Source of the DNA: Pandoraea sp. PE-S2T-3
GTDB lineage: Bacteria > Pseudomonadota > Gammaproteobacteria > Burkholderiales > Burkholderiaceae
Assembly: GCF_002179965.1 (NCBI RefSeq)
Contig: NZ_NGUQ01000008.1
Span: 186,001-250,000 of the forward strand
Direction: 5' to 3'
DNA length: 64,000 bases
Shown piece by piece: positions 8,411 to 17,846 of this stretch. The translations under genes and the position numbers were made by a program. How positions within the stretch are numbered: position 1 is the first letter of the stretch; each line of letters opens with the position of its first letter. Below the pieces are notes generated by a model that did no database searches, was not told where the DNA came from, and saw only the letters and a list, made by a program, of their open reading frames with translations.

Positions 8411-9282
8411 GAGATTTCCTTCGGGCTTAGCTGCGCTCGCACCCAATGGGCCAGCGCAGCAGTGAACGTTTCCAGATTGCGCCCGAGCGTATCAAATCCG
8501 GCGTGCTTCACAAAGCGCGCTTCGTCCATGTAAAGCGCCCGGTTGATTTCGATCTGCACGCTGGAGCGGCGCTGCGCCGGGTCGCTCACCGCCGTGAGCA
8601 GGTCGCCGCCCTGATACGGCGTGTTGACCAGCACGCGATAGCCGAGCCCGCGCAATGCCTCCGCCACCCACGCCGTGAATGCCGGGTCGGCGGTGGTGCC
8701 GAGCCGGTCGCTCACGACCATGTCCGGGCGCTGCGCCCCTTCATCCACATTCATCGCATTGCCGCGCGACTTCATCGAATGACAGTCCACGTGCCACAAC
8801 GCCCCGTGCTGTGCGACCGCCGCATCCGCGGCGTCGGCGAGGGCGCGGCGGTACGGCAGGTAGTACGCGTCGAGACGGTGCTGCACTTCGGCCACCGTCA
8901 ACTTGCGGTCGTACATCGGCATGCCCGGCAGCGCATAGCGGCGCAGCAAGCCCATGCCACGCGCCGAGTACTTCTCCGGCTCAATCGCACCCGGCCAGGG
9001 CGCATCGAGCATGTCGGCATCGATATCGGTCGCCGCGCGATTCGCATCGATGTACGTGCGCGGAAACGTCGCGCCGATCAGCGTGCCGCCATGACGCGGG
9101 ACACAAGCCCACAGCTCGTCGACGAAGGCGTCCCATCCCGAGAGCAACGCTTCGTGCGGCGCAATCGTGCCGAAGTCGGCCGGCATCTCGATGCCGCTGT
9201 GCGGCGAGTCGAACACGATCGGCAACGACTCGCCCTGAGCGCGCGTCACGAAGCACGCCGTGTTGTTTTCTTGCGTCACCAT
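8407..9282 (-). CDS. N-formylglutamate amidohydrolase family protein
   Basis: A 291 aa metal-dependent hydrolase of the FGase family (HutG type of the five-step histidine route; the family also takes other N-acylated acids). Seen: FDSPHSG near the N-terminus with its metal-binding H, TYIDANR, and WHVDCHSMKSRG with the second group of histidines. I chose the ATG at 9282 because homology starts there (VTRAQGESLPIVFDSP); earlier ATGs at 9336 and 9348 would add an uncharged leader. No other hut gene lies nearby, which argues for a non-histidine role together with the downstream carrier. Confidence 0.85.
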   Translation of the reverse strand: MVTQENNTACFVTRAQGESLPIVFDSPHSGIEMPADFGTIAPHEALLSGWDAFVDELWACVPRHGGTLIGATFPRTYIDANRAATDIDADMLDAPWPGAIEPEKYSARGMGLLRRYALPGMPMYDRKLTVAEVQHRLDAYYLPYRRALADAADAAVAQHGALWHVDCHSMKSRGNAMNVDEGAQRPDMVVSDRLGTTADPAFTAWVAEALRGLGYRVLVNTPYQGGDLLTAVSDPAQRRSSVQIEINRALYMDEARFVKHAGFDTLGRNLETFTAALAHWVRAQLSPKEIS

Positions 9283-9357
9283 CGAAATTTTTTCCAACGT
9301 TCTGATCACCACTTTGCAGCCGGAAATCGTCTGCATCGACCGCCTCAAACTGTTCGT

Positions 9358-9374
9358 GTTTTATTTGTTAAAAC
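9358..9374. promoter_or_regulatory. 17-bp palindromic operator, left copy (putative IclR site)
   Basis: GTTTTATTTGTTAAAAC: outer arms GTTTTA/TAAAAC are a perfect dyad. It lies about 75 bp upstream of the amidohydrolase start and matches the copy at 9607-9623 in length and in 14 of 17 positions. Confidence 0.6.
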
Positions 9375-9586
9375 AACGTATTAAAAATTAAGCCTCAAAA
9401 AATTTGGCGGGTCAAGCACCCTCGACATCCTTTTTGCCCGGCCATCGATGCCGTCACACACTAAAACCCCGCCCAACATGCCCGATAGTTGGATGTTTCA
9501 GTGATTGAAATGATGCGATCAGTGCACTGACGTGATCTTCAGGTCGCTAATTTTTTCTCCCCCGTTGACGACTTCACGCCCTCGAA

Positions 9587-9614
9587 TTGATAATTTTCAA
9601 AACGTCGTTTTAAT
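9587..9614 (+). promoter_or_regulatory. Porin promoter (sigma70-like)
   Basis: TTGATA at 9587-9592, a 16-bp spacer and TTTAAT at 9609-9614. The -10 box lies inside the right-hand palindrome, so a bound regulator would block it. Confidence 0.5.
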
Positions 9615-9623
9615 CATTAAAAC
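9607..9623. promoter_or_regulatory. 17-bp palindromic operator, right copy (putative IclR site)
   Basis: GTTTTAATCATTAAAAC, a perfect 8-bp dyad around a central C, overlapping the porin -10 box and 38 bp upstream of its ATG. Confidence 0.65.
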
Positions 9624-9660
9624 ATTCGAGTCAATCACTCAAAACACCCGGAGGGGGGAT

Positions 9661-10884
9661 ATGAATCACAAGGCATGGTCAGTCGCACGCATGGCGTTTC
9701 TGGGCCTGGGCACGGCCGCAATCAGCGCATCGGCAGCCGCGCAATCGAACGTCACGCTCTACGGCCTGATCGACAGCGGGGTGACTTACGTCAGCAAGGT
9801 GGCAGGCCCGAGCGGCACGGCCACAGGCAACCGGTTCAGCGTGGATAGCGGCGATCTCCAGCAATCGCGCTGGGGCATGAAGGGCACCGAGGATCTGGGC
9901 GGTGGCCTGAAGGCCTTGTTCATCCTTGAGGGGGGCTTCTCGGTGGCCAACGGCACGGCGGGTCAGGGCGGGCTGCCGCTCGGCCGCACGTCAGTCGTCG
10001 GCCTGTCCAGCCCCTACGGTACGGTTCAATTGGGCCGCCGCAAGGATTACATCGATGAAATCGCGACGTGGTATTCGAGCGTCTACAATTTCGGCGTCTT
10101 CATCAACGGCGTGCACGACAACAACCTCGACCGGGTCGGCGGCAACCGTTCGAACAACTCGATCCGCTACGACTCGCCCGACTTCAACGGCCTGACCGCC
10201 AACGCGACCTACGGCTTCGGCGGCACGCCCGGCTCGATGTCGACGGGCCAATCGCTCGGCTTCGGTGCCAACTACAAGTACGGCGGTTTCGGCATCGGCT
10301 TTGGCTACTGGCAGTCGCGTCTGGGCACAGGGACGGCCGCTACCAACACGTCGAGCGACGTGGGCGCCAGCTCAGGCGCCGGCTGCGATCCGGCTTACGG
10401 CAATTCGGGGGATGTGTGCATCCGCACGTGGATGGTGGGCACGAGCTACAAGTGGGACAAGGCGCGCGTCTACGCCTCGTGGTCACGCACGCTGCAACCG
10501 CTCGCGCGCTTTGGCGGCACGTCGGCACCGTTCGCCACCACGTTCACCAGTGCAGCGAGCACCGGCGCATTTGCCGCCGCAGGCTCGAACAACAGCGCGA
10601 CCAATGTGTTCGACGTGGGCGTGAACTACTGGGTGCTGCCGAACCTCGAGTTGGTCGGCGCGGTGCTGCATTCGCGTTATTCGTTCGTTGGCGCGCCGGA
10701 TACGGGCCGCCTGCTCCAGTTCAACGTCGGGGTGGACTACTTCCTGTCCAAGCGCACGGACATCTACTCGTACTTCGCCAACCTGCGTGCGTGGAACATG
10801 TACAACCCGGGCATCACCGGCGGCGCACCGGGACGCGACGCCACGCAAAGCGCCATGACCATCGGCGTGCGTCACACGTTCTGA
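9661..10884 (+). CDS. Burkholderiales-type outer-membrane porin
   Basis: A 407 aa trimeric general porin. A signal peptide of about 26 residues ends in SASAAAQ, followed by the family start QSNVTLYGLIDSG, with alternating beta-strand sequence throughout and a C-terminal GVRHTF ending in the phenylalanine needed for outer-membrane insertion. The ATG at 9661 follows a very strong CGGAGGGGGG site. The divergent operator pair suggests coregulation with the amidohydrolase-carrier operon, so it may serve as the outer-membrane entry for that operon's substrate. Confidence 0.95.
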   Translation: MNHKAWSVARMAFLGLGTAAISASAAAQSNVTLYGLIDSGVTYVSKVAGPSGTATGNRFSVDSGDLQQSRWGMKGTEDLGGGLKALFILEGGFSVANGTAGQGGLPLGRTSVVGLSSPYGTVQLGRRKDYIDEIATWYSSVYNFGVFINGVHDNNLDRVGGNRSNNSIRYDSPDFNGLTANATYGFGGTPGSMSTGQSLGFGANYKYGGFGIGFGYWQSRLGTGTAATNTSSDVGASSGAGCDPAYGNSGDVCIRTWMVGTSYKWDKARVYASWSRTLQPLARFGGTSAPFATTFTSAASTGAFAAAGSNNSATNVFDVGVNYWVLPNLELVGAVLHSRYSFVGAPDTGRLLQFNVGVDYFLSKRTDIYSYFANLRAWNMYNPGITGGAPGRDATQSAMTIGVRHTF

Positions 10885-10904
10885 TCGCAGCAACGCAATA
10901 AACG

Positions 10905-10935
10905 AAAAAAGCCGCGCCCTGCAACGGGGTGCGGC
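10905..10935 (-). terminator. Terminator for the minus-strand gene at 11016
   Basis: A stem of about 9 bp with one G-U pair (10911-10935), flanked on the porin side by six A, which read as a U-tract on the minus strand. It lies between convergent genes. The porin itself has no T-run after the hairpin. Confidence 0.6.
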
Positions 10936-11015
10936 CCGGATGCCTGCACGAGCGCGAGCTTGCGCGGGCATCGCTTCATTGTCTGCCGTAGTTCATTCCC
11001 CGCAATGCTGAAGGC

Positions 11016-11258
11016 TCAGTGCGACGTCGTCTTCACACCGGGGCGGCAACCGCTGCCTTCGCAGGCAGCCGGCGGCGCGCGTGTCTGTGCGACTGGCGCA
11101 GGTGCCGCGTCAGCGCGTCCGAAGCCGATCTGCTGGAAAACACCGCCACCCAGCTCGAAGCCTGTGGCGTAGTGATAAGCGGCGATCGTCGAGCCCAACG
11201 CCACCGAAAGCAACAGCAACGTACCCGTACGCCAATGGCGTCGGACCGTGGAAGCCAT
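11016..11258 (-). CDS. Small single-pass membrane protein, unknown
   Basis: An 80 aa protein with a basic N-terminus (MASTVRRHWR), one hydrophobic segment at about 12-30 (TLLLLSVALGSTIAAYHYA), and a proline/alanine-rich tail with a C-x4-C pair (CEGSGC). A GGGAGGAGAC ribosome site lies directly before the ATG and a terminator-like hairpin lies downstream, which support a real gene. The tail is predicted on one side of the inner membrane. I do not recognise a family. Confidence 0.55.
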   Translation of the reverse strand: MASTVRRHWRTGTLLLLSVALGSTIAAYHYATGFELGGGVFQQIGFGRADAAPAPVAQTRAPPAACEGSGCRPGVKTTSH

Positions 11259-11424
11259 GTCTCCTCCCTGTCAGAGGTCGGCCCGCTCGGACGGCGCTCG
11301 TCACCAGCGCATGGCGACGTCTCGGCGGGGATCGAGTTCCAGTCACTACTGAGTCTCGTTTTTTCGCGATTCTGCACGCGCCGCCCCCCTTTTGTCATCC
11401 CCGGCTATCCCTAAGCCCTGAATT

Positions 11425-11443
11425 TATATCGTGATGTGATATA
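11425..11443. promoter_or_regulatory. Inverted repeat upstream of the MarR gene
   Basis: TATATC-N7-GATATA, 57 bp before the MarR start, in an AT-rich island. Size and position fit an autoregulatory MarR site; this is inference. Confidence 0.4.
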
Positions 11444-11499
11444 TTTTTTGGCTTTCGGGCCTACGCCTGATAACGCATTCCTTTGGACCTTTTCGGAAC

Positions 11500-11952
11500 A
11501 TGTCCCGCGACACTTCTCCCGATGCGACCGACCCTGCCGCGCCGATCACGGCCAATGCCCTGAACAAGAGCGACTTCGAAGCCCTCTCCGAATTTCGCTA
11601 TCGCCTGCGCCGGTTCCTGAACTTCAGCGAGACCGCGGCGCGCGAGGGCGGCATCACGCCGCAGCAGTATCTGTTGCTGCTGCACGTGAAAGGTATACCG
11701 GGACGTGAGTGGGCGTCGATTAGTGAATTAGCGGAGCGACTGCAAGCCGTCCATCACAGCGTGGTTGCGCTGGTGGCCCGCTGCGAAAAGGCCGGGCTCG
11801 TTACACGCCGGCAAAACGAGAGCGACCGGCGCGTGGTGGAAGTTCATCTCTCGCCCGCCGGTGACGCGCGTCTCGCCAAGCTCGCCGCCCAGCATCGCAA
11901 CGAGCTGACCACCTTCGCCGACATCTTCCACATTCGTGGCGTTCACCTGTAG
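11500..11952 (+). CDS. MarR-family transcriptional regulator
   Basis: A 150 aa protein with a winged helix (ASISELAERLQAVHHSVVALVARCEKAGL by position 72-100, wing NESDRRVVEVHLS). It lies 14 bp upstream of a ClC chloride transporter on the same strand, so the two form a small operon and the regulator probably controls it. The ligand is unknown. Confidence 0.9.
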   Translation: MSRDTSPDATDPAAPITANALNKSDFEALSEFRYRLRRFLNFSETAAREGGITPQQYLLLLHVKGIPGREWASISELAERLQAVHHSVVALVARCEKAGLVTRRQNESDRRVVEVHLSPAGDARLAKLAAQHRNELTTFADIFHIRGVHL

Positions 11953-11966
11953 GCAACGGTCCCACC

Positions 11967-13751
11967 ATGTCATCTGCTTCCGATACGACTTCACCGATGG
12001 CACCACCGGCCCACGCGCGCGACTTTGCGCGCACGCCGGGGCTGTCGCGACTCATTGTGCTGGCCGCGTTCATCGGCTTTTGCGGTGTTCCCGCCGCGTG
12101 GTTGCTGCTGCACCTGATTCAGGGCTTCACCAACCTGTTCTTCTATCAGACGCTGTCGTTCGCGCCGACCTCGCCCGCGCACAACACGCTGGGCCTCGCC
12201 GTCATCGCATTGCCCGTCATCGGCGGGTTGATCGTCGGCGCGATGGCGCGCTTCGGCAGCGACAAGATTCGCGGCCACGGGATTCCGGAAGCCATCGAGG
12301 CGATCCTCTTCGGCAAGAGCAAGATGTCGCCGCGCGTGGCTGTGCTCAAGCCGTTGTCCTCAGGCATCGTGATCGGCAGCGGCGGACCGTTCGGGGCCGA
12401 GGGGCCGATCATCATGACCGGCGGTGCCATCGGCTCGCTGATCGCGCAGGTCTTTCACCTGAGCGCCGCCGAGCGCAAGACACTGCTGGTCGCCGGGGCG
12501 GCCGCCGGCATGACCGCCGTCTTCGGCACACCGGTTGCCGCCGTGCTGCTCGCGGTGGAGCTGCTGTTGTTTGAATGGCGCCCACGCAGCCTGCTGCCCG
12601 TCATCGTGGCGTGCGCCGTCGCCGGTTTTGCACGGCCGCTGATGCTTGAAGCCGGACCGCTGTTCCCGATGACGACGCCGCCCGTCGTGCCGATCGCCTT
12701 GGTGTCATGCGTGATCGCGGGTGTGTGTGCCGGTGTGCTGTCCGCAGGCATGTCGCGCGCCCTCTACGCGATCGAAGATGCGTTTCACAAGCTGCCGGTG
12801 CATTGGATGTGGTGGCCGGCCATTGGCGGCCTCGCGGTCGGCATCGGTGGCTATTTGCAGCCGCGTGCGCTCGGTGTGGGTTATGACGTCATCGCCGACT
12901 TGCTCGCGGGTCACTTCACCCTGCACGCGGCGCTCGCGCTATTGCTGGTCAAGGCGATCATCTGGGCGATTGCGCTGGGGTCGTGCACGTCGGGCGGTGT
13001 GCTTGCCCCGCTGCTGATGATCGGTGCAGGGCTCGGCACCTTGCTCGCCCCGGTACTGCCGGGCGGCGACGTGTCGCTCTGGGCACTCATCTGCATGGCG
13101 GCCACGCTGGCCGGCGTGCTCGGTGCGCCGCTCACCGCCATCGTCTTTGCCCTCGGCCTGACACACGACGTCAACGCGTTGCTGCCGCTGCTTCTGACCT
13201 GCGGTGTGGCCTACGGCGTGACGATCTGGATCATGCCGCGCTCGATCATGACGGAGAAGATTGCGCGGCGCGGGCGGCACATTCATCGCGAGTACGGTGT
13301 CGATCCACTTGAGCGGCTGCACGTCGGTGAGCTGATGACGCGCGAGCCGGTTGCCCTGTCGGCGGACATGACGATCGACGCCGCTGCCACACAAGCGTTC
13401 GGCGCGAGTCAACGTCATCGGGCCTACCCGGTGACGGATGCGACGCACGCCGTGCTGGGCATGGTGGACCGTCAGGCGCTCACGCGGGCACAAACGGCCG
13501 GGTTGCAAACGCTGGGGCAGTTGTATGGTGTAAATCCGCCGCTGGTGGCGTTGCCGGGCGAGACAGGGCGCATCCTCTCGGCACGCTTTGCCGCGCATGG
13601 TCTTGAGCGTCTGCCGGTTGTCGCCGATGCCGCCTCACGCCGTCTCATCGGCATCATCAGCCGCAGCGATCTGGTCAAGCCGGCCGAGCACTGGCGTGCC
13701 GAAGAGCAGGTACGCGAGCGCATGCTTCATCTCGGACGTAAGCACAACTGA
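11967..13751 (+). CDS. ClC-family chloride channel/transporter with CBS domains
   Basis: A 594 aa inner-membrane protein. The selectivity-filter segment GSGGPFGAEGP is at 137-147 with the gating glutamate E145, and GHGIPE (103-108) is the first ClC signature. About ten hydrophobic helices end near residue 430. The C-terminal part holds a CBS pair (LHVGELMTREPVALS and PVVADAASRRLIGIISRSDL), which often binds adenine nucleotides. With the gating glutamate intact it could be a chloride/proton exchanger or a channel. It is cotranscribed with the preceding MarR gene. Confidence 0.92.
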   Translation: MSSASDTTSPMAPPAHARDFARTPGLSRLIVLAAFIGFCGVPAAWLLLHLIQGFTNLFFYQTLSFAPTSPAHNTLGLAVIALPVIGGLIVGAMARFGSDKIRGHGIPEAIEAILFGKSKMSPRVAVLKPLSSGIVIGSGGPFGAEGPIIMTGGAIGSLIAQVFHLSAAERKTLLVAGAAAGMTAVFGTPVAAVLLAVELLLFEWRPRSLLPVIVACAVAGFARPLMLEAGPLFPMTTPPVVPIALVSCVIAGVCAGVLSAGMSRALYAIEDAFHKLPVHWMWWPAIGGLAVGIGGYLQPRALGVGYDVIADLLAGHFTLHAALALLLVKAIIWAIALGSCTSGGVLAPLLMIGAGLGTLLAPVLPGGDVSLWALICMAATLAGVLGAPLTAIVFALGLTHDVNALLPLLLTCGVAYGVTIWIMPRSIMTEKIARRGRHIHREYGVDPLERLHVGELMTREPVALSADMTIDAAATQAFGASQRHRAYPVTDATHAVLGMVDRQALTRAQTAGLQTLGQLYGVNPPLVALPGETGRILSARFAAHGLERLPVVADAASRRLIGIISRSDLVKPAEHWRAEEQVRERMLHLGRKHN

Positions 13752-13774
13752 AGTCTGCCAATTCAGAGTCCCAT

Positions 13775-13801
13775 AAAAAACGCGGCGCACAAGGCGCCGC
13801 G
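13775..13801 (-). terminator. Terminator for the aromatic-acid MFS gene
   Basis: A perfect 8-bp stem (13781-13788 with 13794-13801) and a 5-base loop, with a run of six A (13775-13780) that is a U-tract on the minus strand. It lies between the ClC gene and the convergent transporter. Confidence 0.75.
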
Positions 13802-13830
13802 TCAACACTGCTACTACGGTCAATCGGTTG

Positions 13831-15213
13831 TCAGTGCATCGCCGCCGACTTGCGCGCCTGAGCGGCGTCGTCGGACGACAGTTGATCGCCACGTGCACGC
13901 TCCCACGCATTCTTGGCGAGCAAAGCGATGGTCGCAATCACCGCCGGAATCGCCAGCAGCGAGAACGTTGCCGAGAAGCCGAGGTGGCGGCGCATCAATT
14001 CCGCGCCCAGCAGCGCACCCGCAATGCCGCCGAAGCGGCCGATCCCGAGCATCCACGCCACGCCGGTGGCACGGCCGTGCGTCGGGTAGAACATCGCGGC
14101 GAGCGACGGCATCGACGATTGCGCGCCGTTCATCGCCGTGCCTGCGAGGAAGATCAGCGTGACAAGCATGCCGATGTCACCCATCGCCTGCCCCACGGCG
14201 TAGACCAGCACGGCCGTCAGCGCATAGCCGACCGCCACCACTTTCTGCGCATTGAACTTGTCCATCAGCCAGCCCGACAGAATCGTGCCGACACCGCCGC
14301 CCAGCGGGAACAGTGCGGTAATCAATGCGGCGCGTTGCACGGTGAAGCCGGCATCCTTGAACAGAATCGGCATCCAGCTCGTGAGCAGGTAGAAGATCAC
14401 CAGCCCCATGAAGTAGGTCAGCCACAGCATCACCGAGCCGAAACCGTATTGCTTCGACAGCACCACGCCGATGGGGGAACCCGCACGCTTCGGCGCGGCT
14501 TCGTTGACGGTAAACGTCGTCACGTCATCCATCGACTCCCCGGCAATGCGCGACAGAATGCGACGCACGCGCTCGACCGGCTTCTGATGCACGACGAGAT
14601 ACTTCACCGACTCGGGCAGCAGGAAAATCAGCAGCACCGAGAGCAACAGCGGCAGCACGCCGCCAAGCACCAGCACGCTGTGCCAGCCGAACGTCGGAAT
14701 CAGCCACGACGCGACAAAGCCGCCGACCGATGCGCCCAGCGGAAACCCGCAGAACATCGTGTTGACGATCACGGCGCGGCGCGCTTCGGGCGCAAACTCC
14801 GAGATCAGCGTCACGGCATTGGGCATGGCTGCGCCCAGACCAAGTCCGGTGAGAAAGCGCAACACCGTCAGCGTCGTCAGATCCTGCGCGAAGGCGGTCG
14901 CCAAACTGGCAACACCAAAGAACACGACCGACAGCACGAGCATCGTCTTGCGGCCGACGCGATCGGCGAGGGGGCCTGCAAAGATGGCACCGCCAGCCAG
15001 ACCGAACAGCGCCGCCGAGAGCACCGGCCCGAGCGAGCCCTTATCGATGTGCCATTCCTGCACGAGCGCGGGCGCGATGTAGCCAATGGCGGCGGTGTCG
15101 AAACCGTCGATGGCGACGATGAAGAAACACAAGATCAACACCAGCCACTGAAAGCCGGAAAACCGTTGTGCGTTGATATAGGCGGGCACATCCACCGTGC
15201 GCGTCTGGGTCAT
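13831..15213 (-). CDS. MFS transporter, aromatic acid:H+ symporter (AAHS) family
   Basis: A 460 aa, 12-helix inner-membrane symporter. The AAHS hallmark DGFDTAAIGYIAP is in helix 1, followed by the MFS loop GPLADRVGRK and the second-half repeat GWLMDKFNAQK. GGAGACA precedes the ATG at 15213. Its position directly downstream of pobA and next to the pca cluster suggests it imports 4-hydroxybenzoate or protocatechuate, the PcaK role. This is inferred from context and family; the exact substrate is not proven. Confidence 0.9.
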   Translation of the reverse strand: MTQTRTVDVPAYINAQRFSGFQWLVLILCFFIVAIDGFDTAAIGYIAPALVQEWHIDKGSLGPVLSAALFGLAGGAIFAGPLADRVGRKTMLVLSVVFFGVASLATAFAQDLTTLTVLRFLTGLGLGAAMPNAVTLISEFAPEARRAVIVNTMFCGFPLGASVGGFVASWLIPTFGWHSVLVLGGVLPLLLSVLLIFLLPESVKYLVVHQKPVERVRRILSRIAGESMDDVTTFTVNEAAPKRAGSPIGVVLSKQYGFGSVMLWLTYFMGLVIFYLLTSWMPILFKDAGFTVQRAALITALFPLGGGVGTILSGWLMDKFNAQKVVAVGYALTAVLVYAVGQAMGDIGMLVTLIFLAGTAMNGAQSSMPSLAAMFYPTHGRATGVAWMLGIGRFGGIAGALLGAELMRRHLGFSATFSLLAIPAVIATIALLAKNAWERARGDQLSSDDAAQARKSAAMH

Positions 15214-15340
15214 GAAGCTGTCTCCTCGGAGCTTTGCCGCTCCGTATGTCGTCGTTCTGAAACCGGGTTACGTCCCTCTGAGGGGGCGCGGGGGGTCCCG
15301 ATTTCTGCCGCTACTGTACGTGTTTCGCCCGCCTCTCGAA

Positions 15341-15400
15341 ATGATCTTTCGTCAGATCATCCATAACGGGCGGTTATGTCCCCGGCAGGTGCCGCCGGGG
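15341..15400. promoter_or_regulatory. Three adjacent dyads between pobA and the MFS gene
   Basis: ATGATCT-N6-AGATCAT (15341-15360), CATAAC-N5-GTTATG (15362-15378) and CCCCGGC-N7-GCCGGGG (15380-15400). The third may end pobA transcripts. The first two resemble operators for the transporter whose start is 128-150 bp away. Confidence 0.45.
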
Positions 15401-15452
15401 TGCGAGAACCTTATAGCACGGCCAGTCATCAAGCCGTCAGGCCATCAAGCCA

Positions 15453-16738
<1,286 letters not shown>

Positions 16739-16884
16739 GTAAACGAGCATGTCGAAACACGCGCGCACGCCTTGTCATGAGGGGCGAATGCGTCATATCT
16801 TATGGACCGCGCGCGTCGCATTGAATGGATGAATCGACGACTTTCTTGTACTTTTCCGACAACTTCGCCCAAGGGAAAACCAGT

Positions 16885-17844
16885 ATGTCAGGCTCGTCAT
16901 CCCGGCTGCGCGCGGCGCGCGACACGATTCCGGAGTTTTCGCTTTACGGTGAATTGCACGAGACCGACAGCGCCGATTTCGTCCATATCGAGTGGATCGA
17001 AACACGCAGCCGTCTGTACGACTGGCACATCGACACGCATCGTCATCTGGGACTGTTTCAGGTACTCGCGATCTTCGAGGGCACCGTCGAGGCGAATGTC
17101 GACGACGAGACGTGGGAAGTCGAAGGCCCGGCGGTGATTACCGTGCATCCGTCGGCCGTGCATAACTTCCGCTTCAGTCGCGGCGCGCACGGCTTTGTGT
17201 TGACGATGGCACAGAGCGTGCCGTTCGATGCCGCGTTCGGGGTCGATGCCGATGTCGAATCGCTGCTGCGAAAGCCGTGGCTCTTCGCGCTGGCTGACGC
17301 GCCGCAAACACGCGACCGTCTCTATACCCTGCTGGGCCTGATCATGGACGAGTTTTCGCGCCCGCAACTCGGGCACGCGGAGATGGTCGGCTGGCTCACG
17401 CGCAGCGTTTTGCTACTGCTCACGCGACTGCGCGCGCATCACGATTCGGCCACGCGCACCGGGCGGACCGAGCTCGATCTGTTTGCACGATTTCGCGCGC
17501 TGGTGGAAACGCACTACACCGAGGCGTGGAGCGTGCCTGCGTACGCTGAGCGGCTGCATGTGACGGAGAGCAAGCTCAACCGCCTATGCCGGCGCATCGC
17601 GGGCAAATCGGCGTTCGATCTGGTGCAGGACCGGCTCATGCTCGAAGCCCGCCGCAAGCTGATCTATATCCCCGCACCGGTCTCGCACGTCGCCTACGAA
17701 CTTGGCTTTCAGGACCCGGCGTACTTCTGCCGGGTGTTCAAGCGGCACGTGGGCGTCACGCCCTCGGCATTCCGGCGCTCGGCCCAGCATGAACATCTCG
17801 GCGACGAAGTGCCGGCCGAGATGTCGGATGAAACGCAGGACTAG
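16885..17844 (+). CDS. pobR: AraC-family regulator, probable PobR
   Basis: A 319 aa protein. An N-terminal cupin-like sensing domain (HIDTHRHLGLFQVL, VITVHPSAVHNFRF) is followed by a double helix-turn-helix at about 215-300 (WSVPAYAERLHVTESKLNRL and VSHVAYELGFQDPAYFCRVF). The start at 16885 follows AAGGGA; an ATG at 16825 has no ribosome site. Divergence from pobA strongly suggests activation of pobA by 4-hydroxybenzoate. The symbol rests on context and family. Confidence 0.85.
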   Translation: MSGSSSRLRAARDTIPEFSLYGELHETDSADFVHIEWIETRSRLYDWHIDTHRHLGLFQVLAIFEGTVEANVDDETWEVEGPAVITVHPSAVHNFRFSRGAHGFVLTMAQSVPFDAAFGVDADVESLLRKPWLFALADAPQTRDRLYTLLGLIMDEFSRPQLGHAEMVGWLTRSVLLLLTRLRAHHDSATRTGRTELDLFARFRALVETHYTEAWSVPAYAERLHVTESKLNRLCRRIAGKSAFDLVQDRLMLEARRKLIYIPAPVSHVAYELGFQDPAYFCRVFKRHVGVTPSAFRRSAQHEHLGDEVPAEMSDETQD

Positions 17845-17846
17845 AC

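Larger units (their letters stand above)
9283..9660. other. Divergent control region, amidohydrolase/porin
   Basis: 378 bp without a gene, AT-rich for this genome. It carries two 17-bp palindromes of the same sequence class, a short AAAACG-T-CGTTTT dyad (9599-9611) overlapping the right one, and a sigma70-like promoter for the porin. No small ORF with a ribosome site is seen. Confidence 0.8.

Noticed and set aside
10885-11015. Possible small RNA gene between the porin and the small membrane protein
   Set aside because: Only one terminator-like hairpin is visible and no promoter; it is explained as the terminator of the minus-strand gene.
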